Shown here: positions 41,745 to 50,854 of the stretch, one piece after another
Layout: every line of letters begins with the position of its first letter
Position numbering within the stretch: the first letter of the stretch is position 1
Source: Pseudomonas thivervalensis
Lineage (GTDB): Bacteria > Pseudomonadota > Gammaproteobacteria > Pseudomonadales > Pseudomonadaceae
Assembly: GCF_001269655.1 (NCBI RefSeq)
Contig: NZ_LHVE01000018.1
Coordinates: 1 to 64,000, forward strand
DNA length: 64,000 nt
Reading direction: 5' to 3'
Program-made: the position numbers and the translations under genes
The notes under the pieces: model-generated
Seen by the model: only the letters and a program-made list of their open reading frames with translations
The model's database searches: none
Told to the model about the DNA's origin: nothing

Positions 41745-43628
41745 ATGAAAAGTCTCAGGTTTAACCAGAAGATACTACTGATTGCTTCGTTGCTTATCAT
41801 GACGGTGTTTTGCACATTCACCGTATTGAATGATGTTCGGTTGCGTGACGACAACGTTAGAAAAATCGAGGAACACACCCGCGCCCTCTCGGCAGCGATG
41901 GCACACGATATCCAGAGCTGGCTGGACGGACGAATGATTCTGCTGAGGGGATTTGCCGAACTCATCGGCGACGATCCCTCGCCGCAAAACATACTCGACA
42001 AATTGCAGAGCCAAGTGCTCATGAGCCAATTTATCGCAGGCTATGCGGGTACCGGTGACGGTGGGTTCCAGATCCATCCCCCGCGGCAGATGCCAGCCGA
42101 TTACGACAGCAGGCAGCGGCAATGGTACATAGACGCCGCAGACCATGGCGTGGCGATGACCGAACCCTACGTAGGGGCCGGGATCGACTACCCGATTATC
42201 ACCCAGGCGGTCGCCATCCACACAGGGCAGCAGACGCTCGGCGTCCTGGGCGCCAGTCTGAACATCGAGACGATTTCCCAGACGCTCAACGCGCAAGTCT
42301 TCGAGGGCAATGGATACGCCTTTCTGGTGAGCAAGGAAGGTAAAATACTGGTTCACCCCGACAAGGCGCTCATCGGCAAGACACTGTCCGATCTGTTTCC
42401 GGGCAATACCCCGACGCTCAATGATCGATTGGTGGAAGCCACTACGGTCGATGGCGTGAAATTCACACTGTTCTCTGCGATCAAGGGCCTGCCGATGAAA
42501 GACTGGTACATCGGCATCGTCCTGGACAAACAGGCAGCCATGGCCAGTCTTGCTGCGTTCCGCAGTTCGGCGATCATCACGACAATCGTTGCCGGCATGG
42601 CCACCCTGCTGCTGCTCGGGCTGCTTATTCGCGTGTTGATGAAACCCCTGCGCCTTATCAGTCACGCGATGGAAGATATCGCCCAGGGCGACGGTGACCT
42701 GACCCGACGCTTGTCGATCCTGTCCAATGATGAATTCGGCCAATTGGCCGTGAGTTTCAATCGCTTCGGCGACCGGATCCATGCCTCCATCACCGAAGTC
42801 TCATCGACGACGAACTCCCTGAAAGAGGCCACCAGCAAGGTCCTGACGGCCTCCAACTCTTCGGTTGGGAAGTCGGAACACCAATCCGGCTTTACCAGCA
42901 ACGTGGCGGCGGCCATTGAGGAGCTTGGGGCGTCGGCGCAAGAAATCGCCTCGAGTGCCTCGGCGGCGTCCAGAGGCGCCTCGAGCGCCAGGGCGCAGAT
43001 CGATTCGAGCTGCATGCTCGTCGAGAACACGGTCAAAGCCATGAGTTGCCTGCAAGAAAACATCGAAGAAACCCGCGCACAGATCGAAGAACTCAACGCC
43101 AAAAGCGCCAATATCGGCAAGGTGCTGGAGGTCATCTCAACGATCTCCGGAAAAACCAACCTGCTGGCCTTGAACGCGGCCATCGAGGCAGCCCGGGCCG
43201 GAGCGGCCGGGCGCGGGTTTGCCGTGGTGGCGGACGAAGTCAGAAGCCTTGCCCACCACACCCAGACAGCGACTGAAGAAATCAGGACGGTGATCGAGGC
43301 ACTGCAGGAGGGGGCTACCCAGGCTGCCAAGACCATGCTGCGCAGCCATGAAATCGGCAGCCAAAGTGTACGGGTGGCGACCGAGGCCGGGGACAGCCTG
43401 CTGACCGTGGTGTCACGCATCATCGAGATCGATGAGATGTGCCTGACGGTCGCCGCTGCAACCGAGGAGCAAACCAGTGCTGTTGACCAGCTTACTCGGG
43501 ATGTTCATGAGATCAGTCAGTTGAATCGCCATGCCACCGACAATTTGTGCTCGACCCTCAAGGCGTGTGGGGAACTGGATTTTGAAGTCGGACGCCTCAG
43601 GAGTGTGGTCGACACTTTCAAGTTGTAG
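41745..43628 (+). CDS. Methyl-accepting chemotaxis protein with a dCache sensor domain
   Basis: 627 residues from ATG 41745 (AGAGAAAG site). Order: membrane helix (ILLIASLLIMTVFCTFTVL), double-Cache periplasmic sensor (30-280), second helix, HAMP, and a signalling domain with the hairpin tip EVISTISGKTNLLALNAAIEAARAGAAGRGFAVVADEVR. The amino-acid-sensor motif Y-x4-R-x-W-Y is kept (Y120, R125, W127, Y128), yet the two aspartates that hold the ligand amino group in such domains correspond to G144 and S171. No CheR-binding tail is present. The ligand may be a carboxylate without a free amine. Confidence 0.9.
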   Translation: MKSLRFNQKILLIASLLIMTVFCTFTVLNDVRLRDDNVRKIEEHTRALSAAMAHDIQSWLDGRMILLRGFAELIGDDPSPQNILDKLQSQVLMSQFIAGYAGTGDGGFQIHPPRQMPADYDSRQRQWYIDAADHGVAMTEPYVGAGIDYPIITQAVAIHTGQQTLGVLGASLNIETISQTLNAQVFEGNGYAFLVSKEGKILVHPDKALIGKTLSDLFPGNTPTLNDRLVEATTVDGVKFTLFSAIKGLPMKDWYIGIVLDKQAAMASLAAFRSSAIITTIVAGMATLLLLGLLIRVLMKPLRLISHAMEDIAQGDGDLTRRLSILSNDEFGQLAVSFNRFGDRIHASITEVSSTTNSLKEATSKVLTASNSSVGKSEHQSGFTSNVAAAIEELGASAQEIASSASAASRGASSARAQIDSSCMLVENTVKAMSCLQENIEETRAQIEELNAKSANIGKVLEVISTISGKTNLLALNAAIEAARAGAAGRGFAVVADEVRSLAHHTQTATEEIRTVIEALQEGATQAAKTMLRSHEIGSQSVRVATEAGDSLLTVVSRIIEIDEMCLTVAAATEEQTSAVDQLTRDVHEISQLNRHATDNLCSTLKACGELDFEVGRLRSVVDTFKL

Positions 43629-43704
43629 ACACACACGCCATGCCCCTCGGCCAGTGGACCGAGCTGATAGAATGCCCGCCCTGATCCGCCAGACATCGCT
43701 CGCC

Positions 43705-44949
43705 ATGACTCAAGCTTCCAAGCCTTCCACTCCAAACGTCGCCATCATCGGCGGCGGCCCCGCCGGCCTGATGGCGGCCGAGGTGTTGAGCCAGGCGGGC
43801 CTTCAGGTCGACCTGTACGACGGCATGCCCTCGGTGGGCCGCAAATTCCTGCTGGCCGGCGTGGGCGGTATGAACATCACCCACTCCGAAGCCTTCCCGG
43901 CCTTCCTGTCCCGCTACGGCGAACGCGCGGCGAATATCGCCCCGCTGCTGCGGGCATTTGGCGCAAACGAACTGTGCGAATGGATTCATGGCCTGGGTAT
44001 CGACACCTTTGTCGGCAGTTCCGGACGGGTATTTCCCACCGACATGAAAGCCGCCCCGCTGCTGCGCGCCTGGCTCAAGCGCCTGCGCGATGCCGGCGTG
44101 GCGATCCACACGCGCCACCGCTGGCTCGGCTGGAACCCTGATGGCAGCTTGCGCATAGCGAGCCCGGAAGGTGAGAAAACGCTACGCCCCGACGCGACCC
44201 TGCTGGCGCTGGGCGGCGGCAGTTGGTCGCGCCTGGGCTCGGACGGCGCCTGGATGCTGGCGCTGGAACAACGCGGCGTGACCCTGGCGCCATTGCAACC
44301 GAGCAACTGCGGGTTCGAGGTAGAGGCCTGGAGCGACCTGATGATCAGCAAATTCGCTGGCGCCCCGCTGAAAAATATCGCCATTGGCTTGAACGACGAT
44401 GTACCGCGCCTCGGCGAATGCGTGATCACCGCCACTGGCCTCGAAGGCAGCCTGGTCTACGCCCGGTCGGCGCCGGTTCGCGAAGCCATCAACCAACACG
44501 GCAGTGCGACGATCCTTCTGGACCTGCTGCCGGGACGGCCTGTGGATAAGATCCAGCAAGCCCTGAGCAAGTCACGCGGCTCTCGCTCGATGGCCAAGCA
44601 CTTGCACAGCCAGCTGGGGATCGACGGCGTCAAGGCGGCGCTGTTGCGCGAGCTCACGCCGGCCGAATGTTTCACTGACCCGGCGCGGCTGGCCCAGGCG
44701 ATCAAGGCCCTGCCGGTCACCCTGGTGAAGCCACGTCCCCTGGACGAAGCCATCAGCAGCGCCGGTGGCGTGACCTTCGAGGCCTTGGATGAACGCCTGA
44801 TGCTCAAGCACCTGCCCGGCGTGTTCTGCGCCGGAGAAATGCTCGACTGGGAAGCGCCGACCGGCGGCTACCTGCTCACGGCGTGCTTTGCCAGCGGCCG
44901 GGCGGCGGGCTTAGGAATCCTGGAATTCTTGAACGGTTTGAACCCGTAG
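43705..44949 (+). CDS. NAD(P)/FAD-dependent flavoprotein, HI0933 family
   Basis: 414 residues from ATG 43705; ATG 43672 (GAGCTGATAG ahead) would add 11. The N-terminus has an FAD dinucleotide loop (VAIIGGGPAGLMAAEVL), then SVGRKFLLAGVGGMNITHSE and GAWMLALEQRGVTLAPLQPSNCGF, marks of the HI0933/TIGR03862 group. The C-terminal ISSAGGVTFEALDERLM and CAGEMLDWEAPTGGYLLTACFASGRAAG complete the fold. The reaction is unknown for the group. Not co-transcribed with the chemoreceptor, whose stop lies 77 bp before. Confidence 0.88.
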   Translation: MTQASKPSTPNVAIIGGGPAGLMAAEVLSQAGLQVDLYDGMPSVGRKFLLAGVGGMNITHSEAFPAFLSRYGERAANIAPLLRAFGANELCEWIHGLGIDTFVGSSGRVFPTDMKAAPLLRAWLKRLRDAGVAIHTRHRWLGWNPDGSLRIASPEGEKTLRPDATLLALGGGSWSRLGSDGAWMLALEQRGVTLAPLQPSNCGFEVEAWSDLMISKFAGAPLKNIAIGLNDDVPRLGECVITATGLEGSLVYARSAPVREAINQHGSATILLDLLPGRPVDKIQQALSKSRGSRSMAKHLHSQLGIDGVKAALLRELTPAECFTDPARLAQAIKALPVTLVKPRPLDEAISSAGGVTFEALDERLMLKHLPGVFCAGEMLDWEAPTGGYLLTACFASGRAAGLGILEFLNGLNP

Positions 44950-45058
44950 GAGCTGACGAGTGAAACGAGGCTGCGATCTTTCCCCAGACAATTGAATCTC
45001 AAGCGAAAGATCAAAAGATCAAAAGATCGCAGCCTCGCTTCGCTCGACAGCTCCTACA
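44946..45058. repeat. REP pair, GTAGGAGCTG...GGCTGCGATCTTT family
   Basis: Arms GTAGGAGCTG...GAGGCTGCGATCTTT and AGATCGCAGCCTCG...CAGCTCCTAC between the convergent flavoprotein and helicase genes. The middle has AAAAGATC repeated, about three tandem units. Confidence 0.88.
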
Positions 45059-45079
45059 GTCCCCATGTGGCCTTTGATA

Positions 45080-46417
45080 TCAAGGCTTACGCTTACGCGG
45101 CCCAGTGTTGAACACCGGCACTTTGCGCACAGGCTTGACCGAAGGTTCCACAGGCGCAGCGTCGCCACTGTCCACCCACTTGCCCAGGTTGCGCTTGCCG
45201 CCGCCACCGGAGGTTTTCGGTTTCTTCGGCTTTTTCGGCTTCTTGATCACCTGACCACTGGCATCGGTGTCCGGCACTCGATGCTCAGGCTCGAAGTCCT
45301 GTTCCATCTGGCGAGCCAGCGTCTGGCGCGTCAGCATCTCGATGGCCGACAGCAGATTCACTTCGTCGGCGCAGACCAGGGAAATCGCCTGCCCGGTGGC
45401 GCCCGCCCGACCGGTACGGCCAATGCGGTGGATGTAATCCTCGGCGACGATCGGCAGGTCGAAGTTCACCACCAACGGCAAATCCTCGATATCCAGGCCA
45501 CGGGCGGCGACGTCGGTGGCAACCAGGATCTGCACTTCGCTGGCCTTGAAGCGATCCAGCGCACGTTGGCGGGTGGCCTGGGGTTTGTCACCGTGGATGC
45601 CGTCGGCGTTGACGCCCAGGCCCTGGAGTTTTTCCACCAGCGCATCGACGCCGTTGCGGGTCTTGGCAAAGACCAGCACCTGCTTCCATTTGTTCTTGCG
45701 CATCAGATGCACGAACAGTTCCGGCTTGCGCTTCTTGTCCACCGTCACCACCCATTGCTTGACGGTGTTGGCGGCGACATTGCGCGGGCTCACTTCAATG
45801 CTCAGCGGGTCGTTGAGCATCTGCCCGGCCAGCAAACGGATCGCATCGGAGAAGGTCGCCGAGAACAGCAGGGTCTGGCGTTTCTTCGGCAAGGCCTTGT
45901 AGATATTCGCCAGTTCCTCGGAGAAGCCCAGGTCGAGCATGCGGTCGGCTTCGTCCAGCACCAGGGTCTGCAGTTGGTTGAACTTCAGCGCGTTCTGGCG
46001 GAACAGATCGAGCAAGCGACCCGGCGTGGCGACCAGCAGGTCGACGCCTTTGCGCAGCTTCATCATCTGCGGGTTGATGCTGACGCCGCCGTACACTGCA
46101 TAGGTGCTCAGCGGCAGGTTCTGCGCGTACTGGCGCACGCTTTCATGAACTTGCTCAGCCAGCTCGCGGGTCGGCACCAGGATCAGCGCCCGCACCGAGT
46201 TGGCCGCGACCTTCGGCCCTTCGGTGGTCAGCAACTGCAACAGCGGCACCGCAAAACCGGCGGTCTTGCCGGTGCCGGTCTGGGCCGCGGCCATCAGGTC
46301 GCGACCGGCGAGCACGGCCGGCATGGCTTGGGCCTGAACCGGCGTCGGGGTCTGGTAGCCGAGCGTCTCGAGGGCGCGCAACAAGGGTTCGATCAGGCCA
46401 AGGGTGGCGAAAGTCAT
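45080..46417 (-). CDS. rhlE: DEAD-box RNA helicase RhlE
   Basis: 445 residues, in the range of RhlE. Q-motif phrase GYQTPTPVQAQAMP, Walker A AAQTGTGKT, PTRELAEQV, DEAD box in VLDEADRMLDLGF, SATF and HRIGRTGRAG are all present; a basic C-terminal tail (KKPKKPKKPK) follows. RhlE-type helicases remodel RNA in ribosome assembly and mRNA turnover at low temperature. A single gene; the REP pair lies after it. Confidence 0.93.
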   Translation of the reverse strand: MTFATLGLIEPLLRALETLGYQTPTPVQAQAMPAVLAGRDLMAAAQTGTGKTAGFAVPLLQLLTTEGPKVAANSVRALILVPTRELAEQVHESVRQYAQNLPLSTYAVYGGVSINPQMMKLRKGVDLLVATPGRLLDLFRQNALKFNQLQTLVLDEADRMLDLGFSEELANIYKALPKKRQTLLFSATFSDAIRLLAGQMLNDPLSIEVSPRNVAANTVKQWVVTVDKKRKPELFVHLMRKNKWKQVLVFAKTRNGVDALVEKLQGLGVNADGIHGDKPQATRQRALDRFKASEVQILVATDVAARGLDIEDLPLVVNFDLPIVAEDYIHRIGRTGRAGATGQAISLVCADEVNLLSAIEMLTRQTLARQMEQDFEPEHRVPDTDASGQVIKKPKKPKKPKTSGGGGKRNLGKWVDSGDAAPVEPSVKPVRKVPVFNTGPRKRKP

Positions 46418-46475
46418 GGAAGTACCGTAGGAAAAATCAGCGCAAGGTGTGCAATGCGCGGCAGTTTACCCTAAA

Positions 46476-47378
46476 TCAGGTGGCGGCCGGCGCAGGCTTG
46501 GGTTTGCGCCACTGCGGCAAGCCGATCAACACCACGGCACTGATGATCACCAACATCGCCATGGCTTCCTCGATGCCGATGGTTTCACCGGCAAACACAA
46601 TGCCCAACAACACCGCCACGGCCGGATTGACGTAGGCATAACTGGTGGCCGCCGCCGGGCGCACATGCTTGAGCAGGTACATGTAGGCGTTGAAGGCGAT
46701 GATCGAACCGAAGCCGATCAGATAGAACAAGGCAAACCAGCCTTCCAGCGGCGGCATGCTCTCCAGGTGTTCGCCGCTGGCGAAGCTGCCGATCAACAGC
46801 ACCACGCCGCCCACCAGCATCTCCACGGCACTGGCCATCGCCCCGGCGGGCAATGGCAGGTGTTTACTCAGCACCGAACCGAAGGCCCAGGACGCCGCCG
46901 CGAACACCAGCAAGGTTGCCCCCAATGGGCTGGACTGCAGGTTGGAACCGAGGTTGAGCATGGCGATACCGATCAACCCCAGCACAATCCCCGCCCATTC
47001 CAGACGGGTATTACGCGCGCCCCAGAAGTAGCCGCACAACAGGGTAAACAAAGGCACCGTCGCCACCGCCAACGCCGCGACCCCGGACGCCACGCCCGTG
47101 TGCTCGGCCACACTGACGGCGCCGTTGCCAAAACTGAGCAGCAGCACGCCAATGATCGCCCCGGCCTTCCACTGTGCCCACGTCGGTGCCGGCGCCCCGC
47201 GCCAGCGCAGGAAGCCGTACATCAGCGAACCGGCCAGCACAAAACGAATCCCGGCCAGCAACAGTGGTGGCCAATGCTCCACGCCGATGCGAATCACCAG
47301 GTAGGTCGAACCCCAGATGACGTACAAGGCAAAGAAGGCAGCGATCAATGGCAGGGGAAAACGGCGTGGGCCAGGCAT
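46476..47378 (-). CDS. EamA/YedA-family drug/metabolite exporter
   Basis: 300 residues with ten helices in two EamA repeats; it begins FPLPLIAAFFALYVIWGSTYLVIRIGVEHWPPLLLAGIRFVLAG as in the YedA branch. Divergent from an Lrp-type regulator with 161 bp between, so it may be an amino-acid exporter controlled by that protein; this is inference. GC content and codon use are like the neighbours. Substrate unproved. Confidence 0.86.
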   Translation of the reverse strand: MPGPRRFPLPLIAAFFALYVIWGSTYLVIRIGVEHWPPLLLAGIRFVLAGSLMYGFLRWRGAPAPTWAQWKAGAIIGVLLLSFGNGAVSVAEHTGVASGVAALAVATVPLFTLLCGYFWGARNTRLEWAGIVLGLIGIAMLNLGSNLQSSPLGATLLVFAAASWAFGSVLSKHLPLPAGAMASAVEMLVGGVVLLIGSFASGEHLESMPPLEGWFALFYLIGFGSIIAFNAYMYLLKHVRPAAATSYAYVNPAVAVLLGIVFAGETIGIEEAMAMLVIISAVVLIGLPQWRKPKPAPAAT

Positions 47379-47539
47379 GTTCAGCTCGAAGTCAGGACAA
47401 TGAGAGGCGTTATTCTAGAAAGGCGGCAGACGGAATTTAAGTTACAAAACCTGTTTATCCAAGCCATACACTTTTCAAAACACGGCGTTCGGCGCTATAA
47501 ATCGCGCTTTCGAAAGCCACGTCATTTGGAAGCCTACCT

Positions 47540-47992
47540 GTGGATAAATACGACCGCATGCTGCTCAGCGCTTTGTTGGAAAACGGTCGTGCGTCCTACG
47601 CCGAATTGGCCCGCAAAGTGAACCTGTCAGCCCCCGCCGTGGCCGAGCGGGTCAGCAAACTGGAAACCAGCGGCGTCATCACCGGTTATCAAGCCAAAGT
47701 CGACATGGCCAAGATCGGCCTGCCGGTGCAGTGCGTCATCGAACTGCGCATGAACCAGCACGGCAACCAGAAGACCTACGACGAACTGTGCAAGATCCCA
47801 CAACTGACCGAATGCCATCGGGTCACCGGGGATCCGTGCGTGATCATGCAAGCGGCGGTCGGTTCGATGCCCGAACTGGAAGAGCTGATCAACCGCATCG
47901 CCAAGTTCGGTTTCAGCAAGACCTCGATCGTGCTGTCCAGCGCCATCGAAAAGCGCGTGCCGTTGGGGCAGTTGGAAGGCAACGGCAAATAG
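47540..47992 (+). CDS. Lrp/AsnC-family regulator
   Basis: 150 residues. An N-terminal HTH (DRMLLSALLENGRASYAELARKVNLSAPAVAERVSKLETSGVITGY) and a RAM effector domain with ECHRVTGDPCVIM. Lrp-type proteins sense amino acids. The start is GTG at 47540, with GGAAG 7 bp ahead. It is divergent from the EamA exporter gene and probably controls it. Confidence 0.88.
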   Translation: MDKYDRMLLSALLENGRASYAELARKVNLSAPAVAERVSKLETSGVITGYQAKVDMAKIGLPVQCVIELRMNQHGNQKTYDELCKIPQLTECHRVTGDPCVIMQAAVGSMPELEELINRIAKFGFSKTSIVLSSAIEKRVPLGQLEGNGK

Positions 47993-48024
47993 TCGACCCA
48001 ACACAAATCAAAACTGTGGTGTGT

Positions 48025-48636
48025 TCAGAACCCGCGATGCCGCTTGAGGTGCTCATTGATCTTCGCCGCTGGCACTTTCTGCAAACTGCACAGCAAATCA
48101 TGGGACAACTCCCGCAGCCCATGTTTTTGCCGCAGTTGCGCAGCCAGGTGCGCGGTGAGGTTGGCGGCCATTTCGGCGTCGGCCATGGCCCGGTGAGCCT
48201 GGCCGGTGTGGGGCAAGCCGGCGAACACGTTGAGCGTGCCGAGCTTGTGGTTCGGTGCTGCCGGCATCAGGCGCCTGGCCAGCAACAGTGAGCAGGCAAA
48301 ATTCTGCAAGCGGGTGCGCTTGATGCGTCCCAGTTCGAAATCCCAGAACTTCTGGTCGAACGCAGCGTTGTGGGCCAGCAGCGGCGTGGTGCCGACAAAC
48401 TCGTTGACCTCGTTCATGACCTTTTCCGCCGACGGGGCGCTGCGCAGCATGGCGTTGCTGATGCCGGTCAGTTGCTCGATAAACGCAGGGACGCGCACAC
48501 CGGCATTCATCAGGCTCTGGTAGCGGTCGACGATCCGGCCTTGTTCGAGCATCACCACCGCAATCTCAGTGGCCCGGCAACTGCTGCTCGGGGTGATCCC
48601 GGTGGTTTCAAAGTCGATGACTGCGATGCGTTCCAA
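48025..48636 (-). CDS. DnaQ-like 3'-5' exonuclease
   Basis: 203 residues. Exo I motif VIDFETTGITP, Exo II HNAAFDQKFW, and Exo III AHRAMADAEM supply the DEDDh metal ligands. The start is TTG at 48636 (GGAG 12 bp upstream); there is no ATG in a suitable place. It may be an RNase T-like or DNA proofreading-like enzyme; its target is unknown. The NYN protein gene precedes it on the same strand with 21 bp between. Confidence 0.86.
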   Translation of the reverse strand: MERIAVIDFETTGITPSSSCRATEIAVVMLEQGRIVDRYQSLMNAGVRVPAFIEQLTGISNAMLRSAPSAEKVMNEVNEFVGTTPLLAHNAAFDQKFWDFELGRIKRTRLQNFACSLLLARRLMPAAPNHKLGTLNVFAGLPHTGQAHRAMADAEMAANLTAHLAAQLRQKHGLRELSHDLLCSLQKVPAAKINEHLKRHRGF

Positions 48637-48657
48637 ACCGTTTGAACTCCGTAAAAA

Positions 48658-49137
48658 TCAATTCTTGAGCAACAACGCGCCTTCGATGGGCACGTATCGA
48701 CTGGCGGCACGGATCAGCGAGTTGGCGGTCAACCCCGGCACGCCATAGGCCACGGCCTGGATGCCGTGCTTGTTGATGATGCGTTCAAGCAACATGTCGA
48801 AATCGCCATCGCCAGAGGCCAGCACCACTTCATCGACGTGGTCGGCGGCGTCCATGATGTCCAGCGTGATGCCCACATCCCAATCGCCCTTGGCCGAACC
48901 GTCGCTGCGCTGGATGTAAGGCTTGAGCTTCACGATAAAGCCCAGGTTGCGCAGGATCTGCTGGAATTGCTGCTGCTTGCTGTCACCGCGATCGATCGCG
49001 TAGGCATAGGCCTCGACGATCTGCCCTTGTTTGCTGACATCAGCCCACAGCGCGGCGTAGTTGAAATGGCAACCATAAGCCTGGCGCACGGTGTAGTAGA
49101 GGTTCTGGACATCGGCGAACACTGCAATTTTTTTCAC
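48658..49137 (-). CDS. NYN (PIN-like) domain protein, LabA/DUF88 family
   Basis: 159 residues from a GTG at 49137 (GAGGAAA site; residues before that are out of family). KKIAVFADVQNLYYTVRQ, VGITLDIMDAADHVDEVVLASGDGDFDMLLERI are typical of the NYN group, with the acid residues D9, D95-97 and D118 region forming a PIN-like metal site. NYN proteins are probable RNases. No targets can be named. Confidence 0.86.
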   Translation of the reverse strand: MKKIAVFADVQNLYYTVRQAYGCHFNYAALWADVSKQGQIVEAYAYAIDRGDSKQQQFQQILRNLGFIVKLKPYIQRSDGSAKGDWDVGITLDIMDAADHVDEVVLASGDGDFDMLLERIINKHGIQAVAYGVPGLTANSLIRAASRYVPIEGALLLKN

Positions 49138-49265
49138 CGCGTTTCCTCTTGGATGCACACGCACGCAGACCACCTGGGCCGAAAAGTCGCCCAGTATGCC
49201 AGCCAGAGGGATTGTTCCGCGAATAATCGGCCCGAGGCGCCAGGGCGCCCCGGACGAATGGCAGG

Positions 49266-50015
49266 TCAGACGAAGGAGTCGTCGTCACCAAAGGCAGAGG
49301 AATCGTCGCTGTAGTCCGCGTCGCTGAAGCCGCCCGGGTCGCTGCCGTAGGCATCGTTATCGGCCACGCGTTGGTCATCGCCCCAGCCGCTGTCGGCGGT
49401 GTCGTTGACCGGTTGCGCCGGTTCTTCCTTGAGTATCTCGACGATTTCCTGCGGTTGCTGATTGCTGTGGAACAGGCTGCTGATGCCCTGGGCCAGCATC
49501 ACGCCACCGGCCACGCCCGCCGCAGTTTTCAGGGCGCCGCCGAGGAAGCTGCCCGCTGCCGGGGCCTGCTGCTGCGGTGCGCCATAGTTAGCGGGCGGAG
49601 CGCCGAAACCTTGTTGCGCCGGGGCATTGAAGGACGACGGCGCAGGTTCGCGCCAACCACCACCACTGGTGGGCGGCGCGCTTGCCGGGCGCGAATCCCG
49701 CGGGCTGCCGCCGAAAATGCTTGAGAGGAAACCACCGCCACCGCTGGAGGCCGGCGCTTGCTTGCGAGTCTGTTGCAGCTCGGCCTGCAATTGCTCGACC
49801 TGCTGGGTAAGCTGCTTGTTCTGCTCATCGAGGCGCTTGATCGCGGCCTCCTGCACCAGGATCGCCTGGGCCATGAAATAGCCCGCAGCAGGCTGGCTCG
49901 CCAGGTGCTCCTTGATCCGCGCCTCGGCCTGGACATCGCGCGGGGCTGAATCCTTTTCGGCCTGTTGCAGCCGTGAAAACAGTCCATCGATCAGGGTTTG
50001 TTCTTCGCTGTTCAT
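49266..50015 (-). CDS. DUF2076 protein (periplasmic ligand-binding sensor-like)
   Basis: 249 residues. NSEEQTLIDGLFSRLQQAEKDSAPRDVQAEARIKEHL opens with the DUF2076 pattern, a coiled-coil region (AIKRLDEQNKQLTQQVEQLQAELQQ) follows, then a glycine-rich stretch, a hydrophobic part (LKTAAGVAGGVMLAQGISSLF) and a long acidic tail rich in Asp and Ser. GAGGTC lies ahead of the ATG. Its job is unknown. The neighbour on the other side is divergent. Confidence 0.85.
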   Translation of the reverse strand: MNSEEQTLIDGLFSRLQQAEKDSAPRDVQAEARIKEHLASQPAAGYFMAQAILVQEAAIKRLDEQNKQLTQQVEQLQAELQQTRKQAPASSGGGGFLSSIFGGSPRDSRPASAPPTSGGGWREPAPSSFNAPAQQGFGAPPANYGAPQQQAPAAGSFLGGALKTAAGVAGGVMLAQGISSLFHSNQQPQEIVEILKEEPAQPVNDTADSGWGDDQRVADNDAYGSDPGGFSDADYSDDSSAFGDDDSFV

Positions 50016-50194
50016 GGCGACCTCATCAGATTGCCGGATAAAAAACCAAGCCGGTCCGCAAAATACCGGCGCCCGTCAGTAATGGGGACCGCCAGGAAGC
50101 TTTCAATGGTCTTTACCTGATGTTTACGTTTGTTTATGCGGTCACCTGATGGGTAAAGTGTCGGACCGCTTTTTTTGAACTGCGATACCGACCC

Positions 50195-50854
50195 ATGAAT
50201 CCGTTAGAAGTACTGCGAGACTCCTTGTATTTTTTCAAGCGCCATCTGGGCCGGATCGCCCAGTTGTGCCTGCCGCTGGTGATACTTGAAGCCGTGCTGC
50301 AACAAGGGGTGGACAGCGCCCTCGGGGCCGATGGTTTTTCCGGCTACAGCGTGATCGTTGGGTTATTGGTATATCCGCTGTACACCGCGGCGCTGATTCT
50401 GTTTCTCGATGCCCGCAGTCGTGGTGAAGCGCCACGCACGCGTGACCTGATTGCGGCCGCCCTGCTCCAGTGGCCACGCTTTGCCTTGCTGACCGCCCTC
50501 AACACGTTGTTGATCCTGATCGGCATTTCCTTGTACTTCCTGCCAGGGCTGTGGCTGATGGTCGTCCTGGCCTTCGGTGAATACCTGTTGGTGTTGAAGG
50601 GCATGGCGCCACTGGCCGCCATGAAGGAAAGCGCGCGCCTGAGTCGAGGCCATTTCTGGCGAATCCTGCTTTGCATCCTGGCCGTCATGGTCCCGCTGTG
50701 GCTGCTCAAGGGCGCCAGCGTCTCGGTGTATCCGCCGCCGCAGAATCCGTTGATCAGCTTGTTGATCGACAGCATCCACAGTTTCCTGCAATTGTTCACC
50801 ACTGTGGTGTTGTTCCGAATGTTCATGCTGATTGCTGAAAAACCCGAGCCATGA
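50195..50854 (+). CDS. YciC-like integral membrane protein
   Basis: 219 residues, about six helices (LGRIAQLCLPLVILEAVLQQGV, VGLLVYPLYTAALILFLDA, FALLTALNTLLILIGISLYFLPG). The opening NPLEVLRDSLYFFKRHLGRI matches the E. coli YciC group, of unknown function and perhaps needed for envelope integrity. It overlaps the endonuclease/phosphatase gene that follows by 4 bp, so both form an operon. The start lies at the ATG at 50195; ribosome site is weak. Confidence 0.8.
   Translation: MNPLEVLRDSLYFFKRHLGRIAQLCLPLVILEAVLQQGVDSALGADGFSGYSVIVGLLVYPLYTAALILFLDARSRGEAPRTRDLIAAALLQWPRFALLTALNTLLILIGISLYFLPGLWLMVVLAFGEYLLVLKGMAPLAAMKESARLSRGHFWRILLCILAVMVPLWLLKGASVSVYPPPQNPLISLLIDSIHSFLQLFTTVVLFRMFMLIAEKPEP

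Noticed and set aside
45005..45030. Tandem AAAAGATC units as a separate microsatellite
   Set aside because: They lie in the loop of the REP pair and are explained by it.
50113..50160. Direct repeat ACCTGATG before the YciC-like gene
   Set aside because: Only eight bases, spaced 34 bp apart, in an AT-rich promoter region; too short to support a site.
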